Assembly: GCA_000708835.1 (NCBI GenBank)
Contig: DF237262.1
Location: 41,079 to 105,078, forward strand
From: Klebsormidium nitens
Taxonomy: Eukaryota > Streptophyta > Klebsormidiophyceae > Klebsormidiales > Klebsormidiaceae
Reading direction: 5' to 3'
Length of the DNA: 64,000 bases
Position numbers and translations under genes: made by a program. Positions 11,601 to 25,000 of this stretch are shown one piece after another. The notes under the pieces were generated by a model, which searched no databases, was not told the DNA's origin, and saw only the letters and a list, made by a program, of their open reading frames with translations. Positions within the stretch are counted from its first letter, which is position 1. Every line of letters begins with the position of its first letter.

Positions 11601-14600
11601 CCTCTCCAGAAGGAGCCTCTTCCAGCTGCTCAACTCTCAAGCACTCCTCTCCTCCGCTCTTCTTTTCCCCTTCTTCTGAGGCAGCGCCAGCTGTCTCATC
11701 CTCAGCGCCAGCTGTCACAGCCTGAGGGAGCCCCTGCTTGTCTTTCCCCGGCTCATCCGCATCCATCACAGGGGGTTGCTCCTCCTCTGGCTTCTCCTCG
11801 CGCGGTAACTCGGGTTCGACTACCAACTCCAGAGTCCCAACCTCTGCTGTCTTCGAGCGCGAAAAGAGCCCGCTCAGGGCCGCCTGAACAAAAGACTTCC
11901 TTTCCGCTGGGGCCTCTGCTGGAGGCTGGTCTTCCTGCTCCGCAGCGGCCACGCCATTCTGCACTGGTCCCTTTACCTCTTCCTCAGCCCCGGGCGCCTC
12001 TTCCCTATCACTCTCGGTAGCCTCAGAGCTCCGCGCCTCATTCGCGTCTCCCTCGCCGCTCCCAGGAGTTGCATCCTCTGCCCCTTTCTCCACCTCTTCG
12101 TCCACTTTCTCGTCGCCCCTCAGCTGTGGCTCCATCTTCTGCTGCGCCCCCTCCTCTTCCTTGGTCCCCTCGGTGTCTGCACCGGCAGTCCCCAGCACCT
12201 TCGAGTTGCGCAGCGTCCGAACGGCTTCAAATGCAGCTCTGACACCCCCCTTCTTGGCTGCAGAAACCTGCACAGCTTTTACCGGCTCTGCACTCTTCTT
12301 CGGCCCCTTTCCGGATGATTTCACCCCCTTAAAACCCTCTCCCTTGTTTGCCAACCCTGCCTTGGAGCTACCTGGCTTTGCCTGGACCTCACCAGCTTTA
12401 CCTGGCCAGCGCCCCTTCGCCTCTCCCTTCTCCCCTTTCAACCTCTTCGCTTCTTTTCCTCCATCCCCCGCTTCAGAAGCTTTTCTCTTGGGACCAGGCT
12501 TCTCGCTGGAAGTGCCCTTAGGAGAAGATGTCCCTTTCGCTCCACTCCCCTCTTCAGCAGCTGCCTTTCTCTTGATCCCAGGCTTCTCAACAGAACTGCC
12601 CTTGGGGGAGGACTTCTCTTTTGCTAGCTGGAGAGAAAGGGGCTTCCGTCCAGGCTTCCCCTTCACTCCCTTGCTCGTCTTCTCGTCCTCCCTTCTCGGT
12701 CTCCCAGGACCCCTCTTGTCAGCCCCAGCTTTGGGCTTCTCTGCTCCAGATGCAGGCTTCTCTGCCCCACCCTTTGGGCTCGGCTCGTCCCTCTTGGGCC
12801 TCCCAGGGCCCTTCTTCTGACCCTCGTCTTCCTTCTTAGGCCTCCCAGGCCCCCTCTTCTGCGTCTCCTCTTCCTTGCGAGGCCTTCCAGGGCCCCGCTT
12901 CTGAGATTCGTCCTCCTTTTTGGGCCGCCCCGGGCCCCGCTTCTGAAGACCAGACGCACCCTCGTCCTTCTTCTTCTTCAAGACAGGAGTTCCCCCTTTC
13001 GCCCCTCCTTTTGAAACGCTACCGCCGGTCTTCACTTTTGACTGATCGGCCCCCATCTTCAGCTTGCGCCCCAGGCGGCCTCGCTCCAAGCCCAACGCAC
13101 TCTTGCCCTCCGGGCCGTGTTTTTTCCCACTCTGCTTCATCTGTGGGAAGGCGTCCTCGCCGTCCGAGATGCCTCGGAGATCGATAACTTCAAGTTTTGC
13201 CTGCAAGATGGGACAGTCATGCATGGTGTGTGCACGTTTTTCCTTCTTCATTGCTGCTGATGGAGACTTAAAAATGACTGCAGCTACCACTTTGCCTGGA
13301 TTGATGTAGCGAAACTCGAATTTGCTACTGCGGTTTTGCTACTGGCCAAGAGCCAAAAGCACAAATTAGGAAGGGGACAGTTCGTAACTCGAACACAGCC
13401 GGTGTGGAAATGAGTGCAAGTATAGACATGCATGTACAACTTTGATTGGCAACGGACGTTCAGAATACTAAACCACTTGAAGGAACGCACCATCAACATC
13501 AAGCCAGTGTATGAAAGCACTGTGCTTCTTCAAAAAGTTCGAAATTGGAGACCTGAAGTGCAAAACCAGCAAGTGGGCCAACTTCAGCAAGCAATGAAGG
13601 AGTGAGGCGTTTCAATAGTCTGACTACTGTTATTAGCTCACAGTGACGTTAGATAGACCGCACAGCTGCAAATTTCTGCTGAACAAAGGCGCACAGAGCC
13701 CCCTCTTGGTGAGGAGCACCATTCGACTCACTACCATCATCAGCTTACAGTGCTACTAGATCAGAACACACGGCTACAAAAATCTGGTGAATATAGGCGC
13801 ACTGAGGCCCCTCTTGTTTTCACTTCAGTGAAAAGGAGGTGCTGACTTCCTACTGTCCAGACAACCCTTGCAATGGCTTCAAAGCCCGAGCATGAACAAC
13901 TTGCAAAGCTGAATAAATAGACAAGAGGACGTCTCACCCCGTTTGATGGTGTTGCCTTTGTCTCTACCACCATTGTCTGTTCCTGCGTTTCAGCTGGTGC
14001 CGAGGCATGGGCGCCTCTGCCGGAAAAGAAGGAGGGCTGATCCTGACGATTGGAGGAGGCCTTCTCAGACTCTTCCTGCAGCAGGAAAAAGTTGCATCTC
14101 ACAACAGCAGCCAAACTGAAATCCATCTGCACCCTTCGATGCTCTTCTTCATGGTAAATTGAAATGCTTCAAGTATCACATAGCAGATTCTTCGCACTTT
14201 TGCCGTCAGCATGCTTCTGTACAGCTTGAAGTAGCAAAACTGCTTTTGCACTCTGCTTCAACAAGACGAACTCCGCTAAGAACTGGCACTTCCATGCGAT
14301 ATCAGTCTGAGAAGCAAGCTTTCGATGCAGAACAGCAGGCAGACAAGATTATGCACAGATTGTGCAAGTGCTTTGCTATGAAGGAAATGCCGTAGAGCTT
14401 TTGGAGCATTCCTTCCCAGCACAATTTCGCAGCAAAATGAACAAGGGCCCTTCTCAAAACCAAGCTTCTCCAAGCCAAAACTTCTCATCAAAAACGCGTT
14501 GACCACGATGTGCAATCAAAGCTTGAACCAGTGCTGACTGGTTAGCTCAAATGCTCAAGAGTAGCAATGGGCACTGGGACCGCACTCCCTTGCTGGGACC

Positions 14601-14717
14601 ACTGCACCACTTCATGGTTACTTTCATGGAGGATCGGCCCAAAACCGTAAGTCCAGCACTCTATGCTGAAGAACTGCATCTCACCTGCGCAATGACGTCA
14701 CCGAGCAACCTCAGTTT
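2618..14717 (-). CDS. Very large AT-hook and QALGGH C2H2 zinc-finger nuclear protein (multi-exon, 5' end unresolved)
   Basis: Exons read on the minus strand: 14717-14685, 14075-13938, 13200-10915, 10359-9961, 9574-9365, 8901-6169, 5801-4969, 4545-3968, 3702-3587, 3467-3372 and 2951-2618. All junctions have AG acceptors and GT donors with matching phase, except for a one-base excess in 3702-3587. The product is about 2,500 residues. The third listed exon is Lys/Glu/Pro-rich and carries five AT-hooks (core GRP). The next two carry four C2H2 fingers of the plant QALGGH type. Exon 8901-6169 is a 911-residue Lys/Arg-rich low-complexity region with a charged helical end. The last exons, including FLRRDNVDLIKSADTL, are not recognised. 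A role in chromatin or DNA binding is inferred from the hooks and fingers. No start codon was identified; ATG at 13251 is an alternative. Two neighbouring genes instead of one cannot be excluded. Confidence 0.55.
3623..3627 (-). other. Putative single-base frameshift in a G-run of exon 3702-3587
   Basis: The exon reads DLPPVSDRPEIILEGENTT then MASLFNR before a five-G run and meets TAA at 3616-3614. If the run had four Gs the frame would continue through GFDNLANPKSHL to the donor at 3587, in exactly the phase needed to join the next exon at 3467. A homopolymer read error or a recent frameshift would both explain this. Confidence 0.6.
9365..10359 (-). other. Four QALGGH-type C2H2 zinc fingers in two adjacent exons
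   Basis: Exon 10359-9961 encodes three fingers, with cores CDICGMVFGNGQALGGHKG, CDLCGLVFPNGQKLGGHKS and CDICGLVFANGQALGGHKG. Exon 9574-9365 encodes a fourth, CEICGLVFPTGQALGGHKG. All keep the C-x2-C-x12-H-x3-H spacing. The QALGGH helix is characteristic of plant C2H2 transcription factors (EPF/ZAT group); finger two has QKLGGH. Both exons end with a similar Tyr-Thr codon context directly before the donor, so the second exon looks like a partial duplicate of the first. Confidence 0.85.
12686..12950 (-). repeat. Five-fold AT-hook repeat within coding sequence
   Basis: The coding strand reads five near-identical AT-hook cores (RGPGRPKK, RGPGRPRK, RGPGRPKK, KGPGRPKR, RGPGRPRR). The first four are about 13-residue units ending in acidic residues; the fifth is separated by a Lys/Pro/Ala spacer. 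AT-hooks bind the minor groove of AT-rich DNA, typical of chromatin proteins. A GKPGRKPLSL segment just after may be a degenerate sixth copy. Confidence 0.85.
13619..13820. repeat. Two-copy tandem repeat of about 108 bp in an intron
   Basis: Two diverged units at about 13619-13709 and 13729-13820 share blocks such as AGCTNACAGTG near their starts and GGCGCAC(A/T)GAG near their ends, spaced 108 bp. They lie between the exons ending at 13938 and starting at 13200 of the large AT-hook gene. No coding potential was seen. Confidence 0.6.
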
Positions 14718-17700
14718 CTGCGGCGTGAAGATTGGATTTAATCGGCAAAGTGGACCCAAGGAGTTCCCACCAAGCGGAGCAGTGCGTTTGCTCAAACCTG
14801 TCATGCAACAAGCAAGCGGTGCCCAGGGAGCGCTGCTCTCCTAAATTACGGGGTTGACCACTCCAGTTTAGGACGCGACACGAAAGACCTAGTTTGCAGT
14901 CACTACCCTTGCACCTGCTGCTCTGACAAGCCTGCTTGCAGCTCAGATGATGAGTCGTCTGCTGCAGACGGCTCTATATGATCTGCACAATGTAAGCGTC
15001 TGACGCAACCTATCCAACCACTTAGCATCCAACTTCACAGTGAGACCCGGATGATTCTTCTGCCAAACACAGAGCCCGCGTTCTGCAAAGCACCATAAAC
15101 AAGTGTAGTCAGGATGCTGACGAAAGAAGCCTACACAGAGTTGGATGGATTGGAGTTGAAAGAGCTGAGCACTTCCAACCACAATACTGGCAGCAGGCTC
15201 TGGACAAACATCTGAACCCGATTGCCTACTGTAGGCACCGAAAGTTGCTGATCTAACCGCATTTGCAAGACAACCCTTGCTGACCTGATCTGTCGACGAT
15301 AGATACACCTGTTGTATGCATCGTCGTAGTAGAAGAGTTGCTTTTCTTGCTTTACCATTCTCAGGCACATCAAGAGACAAGATAATCTTGCTCCAAAGTG
15401 TTCAAACAATACCTGCTCATCTGAACAATAGTCGAGCTTCTCATATTGCATGCTATGCAGTTAAAATACCATGCATGACTTTTGTTTGCAACATAAGGCA
15501 GAAGCTACTGGAACATCCCAATACCGAACATCAGTCGCATGGCAAGCTGCAGAGATACATAAGCCCTTCGTAATCCAAAAACGTCCTTGGTACAAATAGA
15601 TAGGAGGACCAACAAACGGCAAGAACGGATTTGGTAACTGGACCGTCAACATGGTCTCGAGACCGCAAAACTAGGCATCATGCGCTGCGGAGGGTTTCTC
15701 TAGAAGACACCTCACCTGTGCTAGAGTCTTCAACAAAGCTCTCCACAAATGCCAAAGCCAAACAAATACGTGAGCTTTCGGATGATGCAGCACGTACTCC
15801 GGCACGACCCTGATGGAAACGGCAGCAGTGCTCGGCCCAGGGCTCCCTTACTGATCGCCACTACTCCTTCCAGCGCTTGTCCCCATCTTCATCTGAGTGG
15901 TCCAGTCATGTTGCAATCATAATTCGCAGTCTACGGTGGACTCCGCTCTCTATGAAGACATGTTTCCAGACTCTACACCGTTGCAGAGGTGCGCCCTGTC
16001 CACGTTTTGCTGTTGGAATCAGGAAACCGCTTACCGGTCGTTCCTCCGAGCGAACTCCAGCACTTATGCGTGCCACCCCGGGCCCCCTTCCGAGACTCAC
16101 GGAATATCCAGCTGTTTTGTCAACCGGGCACGAAGGCCGACACGCAGAGACGCCAGATTTTGGCGAGTAAAATATTTATTGTGCTAGCTTTCGAAAGCAC
16201 GCTTATATTCAGACATTTTCTAAAATAAATATCGGCAATTCCAACGTCCAACTATTCATTCCGACAGATACCAAAAGTTCAAACCCCGCATATCATGTTG
16301 AGAAATGAGACTCACACGGTGTCACACCTTACTAGATCCAAAGAAAACACCTAACATTGGAATTTGGCCCTGTTAAATTTGATGTCTGGACTCGGGTGTC
16401 AAATGCGATGCCAGGTTGCATCCCGGCGAAACTGTGTGGCGTCATGTCTACCGTAGCACTCGGGAAACATCCCGTATCAGCTCCAATGACCAATGTGCAG
16501 GTACCGGTAGGTACGCGGTGAATGCTGCACGCAGGTTCGTACGTGTCGATCAGTGCTTTTATCCTCGGTACCTACCGATGCTACCCCGGTGAGTCGTGAC
16601 TGTATAACAGAGTCTTGTACCGGTACACGATCAGGAGGTGTATGATACCTAGTCGAGACTCGCGGGGCCTGGGCAGCCGCAGCCCCGTCGGTACATGACT
16701 CTGAATTGATTTGCTCAAACCGTCTTGTTCTTAGGGTACCGTACACGGTCCGTTGTCAATGTACGTAACCCCTGATACCTACGCCGACGGTACTGTCACT
16801 GGTCAGTGGTGTGGACCTCAATATCAAGCGTACAATGTTCGGTATTGGATCTGCAGTCTGTACATCTGCAACCCCGGCGACTTTGTAACGAAGGCCGACG
16901 ATTTCGGTAAAATTCTGGTGCTTCTGGCGTTCGTCAATTTAATGCCGCGCCCGACCGTGCATGCACTCTATCTAGGGGTATCCTGACACTGTGGTCGATG
17001 CCCGGGGCTAAGATTCCATCCACCCAGGTCGCACAAAACATCATCGTATGCATTATGCGAGTCCCATGCGAAAGCATTGGCGAACCGAGTTCGAACCAGC
17101 AAGTTCAGACTCGCAATGACTATCTTCGTTGCAAACCGCCGTTCTGCCATGGCGCAAAAATATCACCGGTTTCAACCGTCGGCCCGGGATATCATATTGT
17201 AGCTCCCGGGGAAGTGCCGCGAGCGCCGGCGGAATATTGCAAGAGGGTGCAATATAGAGTAATAATTGTACGGCTTTTGTGACGCGTCCCAAGAATTCAA
17301 ACGTGGAGGGCGAGATCTGATTGGATCGAGCAAGATTCCCATGAATTTCATTGGCTGAGAATTCCTCGGGGTAAGGAAACTGAAATGCGTCTGCGTCGCT
17401 TGCTGTGAAGGGGCAGATCGATCTCCGGACAGGGTACCGGCTTATGATGATCTGATTGTCGCCTCCGTCATGAGTCATAGTAGCCTGGTAGCCTGCGTAC
17501 CACGGCAGAAATTTACGCTGAGACCCTGAATCATGGCTAACCACTGGCTAACCACTGTGCAGTGCACGGACTTGGAGCTTGCGTTCCAGCTACAGCAATT
17601 TTCTTAGGGAGCTGCAATCACTGACATTTGCCTCTCAGCTATGGTCGATGGCAAAATCAGGTATTGCGGAAGTCGTTGCCCTTCTCTAAACCTTCCACTG

Positions 17701-20700
17701 CAGCTAGCAGCTGTTGGTAAACTCGTGTGCACCATTATCGAATTAAATCTGCGGCCCTCTGACTGCAACTTCAATAGCAGCTGCCTCGTCATGTGTATCA
17801 CGCATGCCTACTATGAGCCAAATGACTGTCCTTGACTTCCTTTGTGAGCTGTTCGTAGCGCCGGGCTTCTGGCCTTCAAAGCACGCGCAAAACGGGCACT
17901 GACTCAGACTTACGGTTTCGTTAGCTGAATGCTTGCAACCAAGCTCCTTTCACCAACGCTCTTTCAGACATTCTTTGCATGGCACGAAAGACCCTGCTAA
18001 CCAATGTCACACCAGCAGGGATAATGCAGCCAAAAGCATGCTTATATCATGACGTATTCAATCGTTGCATATGCGCGCATGGAGCTGTTTCTGAGGTAGG
18101 CATGCGAAGATCGGGGTCCGGACTCCCAGCAAGTCCCAATGTACTCGGCCTAAGCTGAAGATCACTGTTGATACCGCTGTACCAGCTCAATGTGATGACG
18201 TATGTTGCAGCTAGCGAGCTGGTTGCAGCACATAGTCAGAGCAACGTTGATCTCTGTCTGCAGCTAGCTCTGGGCAGCTTGCTGCAGGCAGCAGGACAGT
18301 CTGCTCAATCTGCAGCTCTGCTCAAGGGATATTGTACAATTCAAGACTCGACGAATGTCGTTGCAATGGACAACCTTGAGACTCTACTGAGACCCTGCAG
18401 GGGATCCTGCCTTACTGCCTGCAGTCCCCATGCATATGGAAATGGCCAGCTTCATTCATGAGTCTGAATAGGTGCAACTGCTATATCCTCAGCATTTGGA
18501 GCCTAGTCATAAAACTATTAGGTAGTGTATATCAGTGTGTGATAGTACATATTCAGTGCGCAAGTGCAAGTCCCCAACGATGAATGGGGCACTTGCCAGC
18601 TTCAAATGCGGCCTTCAGAGCTGCTGTCGCTGGTCTCTTTCCTCACCTGGCAGGGTCATGCCTCAAATATAGGGTTACGAGTCTTGTTCCATACAGATCA
18701 AACCGCAAGTGAATCCTAGCTGATCATAGACCTAGCTATTTTTGTCCAGGACAGCGGGAGCAGTGGAACAAGCTGGGAGTACCAGTAGAAGATTCACAAC
18801 CACTTCCATCAATGCAGCTCGTCTTCAAGCTCTGCGAATGCATAGACCGATCATGACGTGCCATTTGTTGCAAGCACTGGCGTTGGTAGTGGAAAATTAA
18901 AGGTACCTGGTATATCCGGACTCAATACATGAGCTGGTTCTGTGACAATCTCTGGCCTCTAGATGCACAGGAGTCTATGTAGTTAGTGTGGGCTGCCAGC
19001 TGCATTTAGAGTACTAGTTTTGTAACAGGCTGCATGGAACAAAACACATGCATCAATGCAATGACGTACATCGACTTAGCAATCAACAGAGGACAGCTTG
19101 ATCAGGTCAGCAACCGCTTCAGGCAGCTCAGGCCACTCCGACTTGAGCTGTATATCTTTAGGGTTTGGTTCTGCTTTCACCGTTCGGTTCTGACGTCACT
19201 CCTTCATCGGGTCTAAGAAGAAAGCCGGGCCATTGTTGATGACCCCCCCTGTTCTGGCGCTTGCGTGACGTTGATTAGCTAGTGTGGCACGCTGACCGGC
19301 GAGCAAATAAAGCCAGAATATGCTACCTCAATGAACATCGGCATCCAACAATCTGCCACGTTGGTGCTGCACTGGTTGAATCTGCAGAGAGGTAGCTAGC
19401 GCTGATCTTCTTGTAGCCTTCCTCTTCCAACGAGCCTAGCTAAATTGCCCACCTCTCAATTCAAAACTGGTAGCTGCTTCAAGACCTTATACCTGTTTCC
19501 CGGACATGAGTCAGTGATGTTGCTGAGAAAGGGCTGTCTAGACAATCGTGACAAGAGCATCCCCAACACATCACGTGCAGGTAGTCTGTCGAACGTCTGA
19601 TCATTAATCGAAGATCATTACATGCTTGGCGCTGCAGAACAGGTGTCAACGAGTTAGGAAGGGTTGGGTCCATAGTAAGTTTCAATGGGGCGCCCTACTT
19701 AGGGCGCCCAAAAGACGTGTGAGGTTGCTAGGGGATCTGGGCGGGTACTAGAATTGGGCGAAGCGTGCGAACTTTAGCTGGCTTATAGCTGGGTTCTGGT
19801 CCTTAGTTGAGTCTTACTTTTCCGTATCAACCTTCCTCGTCAAAGGACCTATTCATCAGTTACTTGGATCATCGTTTCCATTCTGCGACAAAGCATGCGA
19901 TCCATGATCAAAGTTCGACAGGTCTTCAACCCTGCGATGGGCTGGGACTTCAACTCGGGCCGGTTGCTTGCGAAACAATGTTTGCCAACATGTCGTGTTC
20001 AAGGATGGAGTCTTATCGAGGTACTAACCCTCAATCAAGGCAAAGATGGATTCGAAAGCTGCGTCAAGGAGTGGCCGGAGCAAGGAAGGAGGTCCAGCTT
20101 CATGTAGATTGAATATCAATGGCAGACGTAAATACGGCTGTACTGCTAGCTGTTGGCCTGATCGCTGCTGAGCCTCGGACTAATATTGCGTTCGCTTGAT
20201 CGTCAATCAGATGATTCGCTTCTGCATTGGTCGAACCATCGATCAGAGTATATATGTAGATCAGACTCCCCGTGGATTGATGGTACCGGTAGGATCGCCA
20301 TCAGCAGTATTCACCAGTAAATGGCATTGACCTGGGATCGCGCTTGCGCAGAATTGCCTTGCGGCTTTAGCGATAACCTGAGTTCGGATGTGCTCGCCCA
20401 GCACTTTCAATCTCTTTTCTGACCAAGGTTCTTGTTGCATTCGCCATCAGAGGTTACAAACAAAGTACTCCGAGGTTCAAAAGGCTCTTCGTAGTGCGAC
20501 AGAACAGGCTGGTGTTGAGGAATGTCAACACGGTGTGCATTCAACCTCGTTTGGCGAGGCATTGGAAAAACCAAAACCTCTAAGCTGTTGGGTACGTTTG
20601 ACTGTGAAGGACCTTCCTACTCAAGAATTGCTTATGACCTCTCTGCCTCAGGATGTCAACCAGATAGTGCCCACAGACAGTTGTATCTGGAGACAAATTG

Positions 20701-22072
20701 CAGTACCGGATCTGTGTCTCAGTGAAAAGAATGAGGTGACGAGCAGCTAGGCTGCCATTTGATCTGGCGTCCCTTCAGGTAAAAGTCCTGATCGCTTCTT
20801 CTGGTATATCACTCCAAAAACAGTCGATAATTTGACTCAGCATAGCCGGGGTATTATCAACCCATCAATTAATGGTCGTCAGAAAGCCCCTTCGAAAATG
20901 TTGCTCAATTTCTAGCTCTCTCGTTCAGACCTACTCGAGCAAACAGGGAACCATCTGCGTCAGGAGAATACCGCTTCGCCTGAAGAAGCTAGAGACCCAC
21001 GAAGGCGCTAATCAGATGATCACATACTGAAGAAACACTACCCGCCAGAATCAACTGTCACGAGCTGACTGTGACGAGGCTAGTCCTCCAAAGCAAGATA
21101 CACTGCGTATCTGCACACGTGGCGAAGTTCATGAAGCAAGCCCACTTGCCGTCTCCATTGCTTAGAAGGAAGCCTGGGCTCTGTCCATGCAAAATGGACG
21201 GTTGACGCGACCGAAAGCGATCTGCTGCCGCCTTGTGACCGTTTAGTCAAAAGAGCCTCCGCAGGGGTCCAGAATGTGCAATAGAAAGCCGCGTCTCCCG
21301 TTTCTCATGCACGGATTGACCAGTGTGCTCGACTTTTACTAGCTGGGCAACATTCACTCTAGCGGCGGCCCCATTGCATGATCGATAGGGTTGTGACTAC
21401 AGAACTTAAGTTAGAGATATCGAGCCAGCTAGCATTATCACATTTGCCCTTTCAGACACGTATACTAGGTACGTGCGTCAGCACGCGTACACGCCTCGCG
21501 CAATATCGTCTGCGCGTGGAGCTCAGCATGGATCAAGTCTGAATCTTCAAGCCGGCCGCCGTAAAACGGCCCTCGCAACGTACAGCTAGCTACACGTCCA
21601 TGCTCAAACAGTCATGGTCAGGCAGCGCTACATCTAACTTAACTACATGGACTGCAAGCTGAGGCGCCATGTGCGCCGGCACAAACTTGTCGATCCGGGA
21701 TCATGATCGCCGCGCAGGCCCATGTGACGCCAATTTTGAAGTCAAAGCTTAAGCAAGATGTAGGAATGTATAAAAAGAGTGAAGATATTCTCGATGAATT
21801 GTTGCACCTCCCAGCTAGCTTACAAAAAGTGCGTCGCGTTCATGCTGGCCTTCCTTAAGAACTACAGCCAGGTTGACATTAGGAAGCTGAATTGTAACAC
21901 TTACACGCTGGGGTAATAATATGGTACTAGCCAAGCGCGGCTCATCAAACTCCAGCATATTAGCAGGTTCTAACTCGCTCGTTGTTTACAAAGTCGAACC
22001 TAGTCTCGCATGGCGCCTGGCAACACCGTTTCAAGTGTATGGTACAGCATACTGTGCTATCAGCCAAGCAAC
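14718..22072. other. 7.35 kb region without a supported protein gene
   Basis: This stretch lies upstream of the large minus-strand gene and downstream of IVD. Its frames are short, with no domain I recognise and no consistent exon chain. The first exon or exons of the AT-hook gene should lie here. One candidate is 15451-15413 (MQYEKLDYCSDEQ followed by GTATTG), but nothing confirms it. The stretch 16490-16760 is rich in GTACC-containing short palindromes. A perfect GGGCGCCC pair sits near 19690-19712. I see no reverse transcriptase, transposase or terminal repeats. Confidence 0.5.
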
Positions 22073-25000
22073 TCAGCTGCTCTCTTTGAAGAGCTCCCTC
22101 CCTATGAGCATGCGCCGGATCTCGCTCGTGCCAGCCCCGATCTCGTATAGCTTGGCGTCCCGCAAAAGGCGCCCGGTGGGATACTCGTTCACGTAGCCAT
22201 TTCCGCCGAGGGCCTGAATGGCCTGCAATGGAGATTTGAAGGTACAGTCAGATGAAGCGTCAACGAATATCCCTGCTTGAACACTGAACATAGACAGTTA
22301 CCAGACGTATGGCATTGTCTTCATCCTTGCAGGAGGAAGGATGGCAGAGCAAAACCATACTGATGGCAGAGCGGAATGATACTGATGGCAGAGCGGAACG
22401 ATACTGATGGCAGAGCGGAATGATACTGAGGGCAGAGCGGAATGATACTGGTGGCAGAGCGGAACGATACTGATGGCAGAGCGGAACGATACTGACGGCA
22501 GAGCGGACCGACAACCCCTTTGAATTCCATCTGACCTACATGAAAGTGCTCTTTGAGTGCTCGAAGAGCGGCTGGACGAAATGGAATACGAAGCTCGCTT
22601 CTCAAGAGCAAAGCGGGACACGAAAGGCTGCTTCCGAGCTGTTCGTATCGCAATCTGTCGATTGGCACGATCAGGGCGCAGACCGATTTCCAGTCGTCTC
22701 CTTCTCAGACGGTCATTTGGACATTTCTGAGCAGAGGCTGTATCAGAATCCTTTCTTACAATAAGCCCGTCGGTTTTGTGGAAACGGCAATTTGAAGGAG
22801 GGATATCTGCGTTGATAGAACGAACTCCCCGGGGTTGAGAGCTGAACGTGAGCACGCAATCCAAGGAGCGGGTCTCCATATGAGATGCCTACGATTAAGT
22901 AAAAGAACGAGAGGACCATCTTACCTGCAAAGCAACTTGCGTGGCGTTCTCGGCTGAGTATAAAATGACTGCCGCACAGTCCTGCGTAGGAAAGAAGAAC
23001 ACAGTCAGTAAATGTCACAGTCAGCCTCACGAGAATTGCACGTTGTTCCTGACAGCAACTCAAACTGCTAGCTGGTGGAAAAGCTTTCACGTAGACGCAA
23101 CTGGAAACCTAAGTCACATTCCGGGGGACCTTTTCGACCTTTTCGAACAAGAACAGGACGCAAAGCTAGGGCCAGCTGAGAGCTGAAACTAAGCAAGCGG
23201 CGCACTAGGACGGTAGTCCCCGAAAAGAAAGAGCATATCTTCAAATTGGCCTTGAATTCACAACTCTAACCCGCCTATCTGATACTGGGCACTCTGCATA
23301 TATCCTTCGAGTGCAGGCGTTAAATCTGATTCTCTTCCGAGCAATGTTGCGTGTCGACTGAAAACCTACTTGGACTCCAATGTTGCCTTTGTAGGGCCGA
23401 CAGGTAGGAGGTACGGTACTTTTCAAGCCATATTACTCCTCTGGTATGTACCTTGGGTTACCACGTGGATCTGAAAAGCCATCAGATTGGCTAAAGAAAT
23501 CTGAAAAGCTTTTGGCAGCTTTTCGGTCGACGCGCACCCTTATCTAGGGATCTGAGCCTCACCTTCCTATCTACCTTTCCCTCGTCGCAAGCCTTTGCGA
23601 CGGAGTAGACAAACGCTCTGCACGACAGAGAGAGGAACCTTTCAGTGCTCGCAGCAAACAGTGAATTTTATGTGCTGGCAATTCGGCGAGACAACAGCGT
23701 TCGGGTGCTCGTTCTGTTTTCGAGAATAACGACTGCCACCCTACTTTCACCAAACACGGCGCTCTTGCGTCAAAGGAGACAGTTTTTGGCAGCCAGTTCG
23801 AGCAAGCACTGAGCGGACGGCTTGATATGTACGGGTGTAGAAAACGAACACACGGAAAATCACTTCCTTGACAACATACACACATTCTGTTCGCAAGCGT
23901 CGCTTACGTCAGTGGAAGATTCTGAGCAACATTCCCTGGATTGCTGAACATACTACGACCAGAAAAAGCGGACAGAATCCAAGGAATAGACCAGGTGCAA
24001 TCAAGAGGAAGAGCTTCAAGAGACCCCAAGTGGACGCCTGTAGGGTAGTAAACATGTCCACGCGGGTCGTTGTTTCATCAGCTGGAGCTCCCCAGACCGC
24101 TTTCCGACTGTTTTCAGCTATGCACTCTTCCAATCAAAACACTAGGCCAACACAAGGGTGGAAAGCAGTTCGAGCGTCATAATGGACCTACCTTGACGCT
24201 TGAAGCGTCGTCTACATGTCCGCTTTTTCTGCTGCATGAGCTGGTTATCCCCGACTGCCTTCTCGAGCTGCTCTTACATTGCCCAGACTTAAAAAGCGCA
24301 GGCACAAAAACCCACAAGGAAGAAACAAGGAAACAAGAGCTGTTCACAGCAGGCGTCATACCTTGACGCTTGAAGCGTCGTATACATGTCCGCTAGTTTC
24401 CCCTGCATTAGCTGGAACTCGCCGATCGGCTTCCCAAACTGCTCTCGACTGTGCACGTACGGTAACACGGTATCTAGGCACGCCTGCATCAGCCCCACAG
24501 GCCCGCCCGCGAGAACTAGACGCTCGAGATCCAGCCCGCTCATCATGACGTAGACGCCGCGGCCCTCCTCGCCGAGGACGTTGCTCGTGGGTACGAAGCA
24601 GTCCTCGAAAACGAGCTCGCACCTGCGAGGGAAAATCAGTATTCTGGAAAAGTCCTGGAGAAAAAAGCAAAAAGAAAGATAAAAGCACCCTTGCAAGATG
24701 TGCTGATTGCTACAAGACGGCCCGGTCTTTCCTCGCCGAGGACGTTGCTCGTAGGCTCGAAGCAGTCCTCGAAAACCAGCTCGCACCCGCAAATCTAGAT
24801 GTGTTAAGAACGTTCTCTTTCCATACACGAAGAATCCTTTGCATAGACCAAGAAAGAGACGATTGTGGGGTATGCTACGGGTATCGACGATCTGGCCCTC
24901 CTCGCCAAGAGAACGAAGCAGTCCTCAAAAACGAGCTCGCACCTGTGAAACAACAATCGAGTTCCAGTGCGCTACGATATCTATTGTCTTCGTGAGTATG

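Noticed and set aside
18168-18461. 97-codon plus-strand frame with many CAGC-type codons
   Set aside because: It reflects local CTGCAG/AGCT-rich simple sequence, with no splice partners or domain.
22341-22507. CRISPR-like array
   Set aside because: Units of 22 bp are directly adjacent with no spacers and lie in an intron of a eukaryotic gene.
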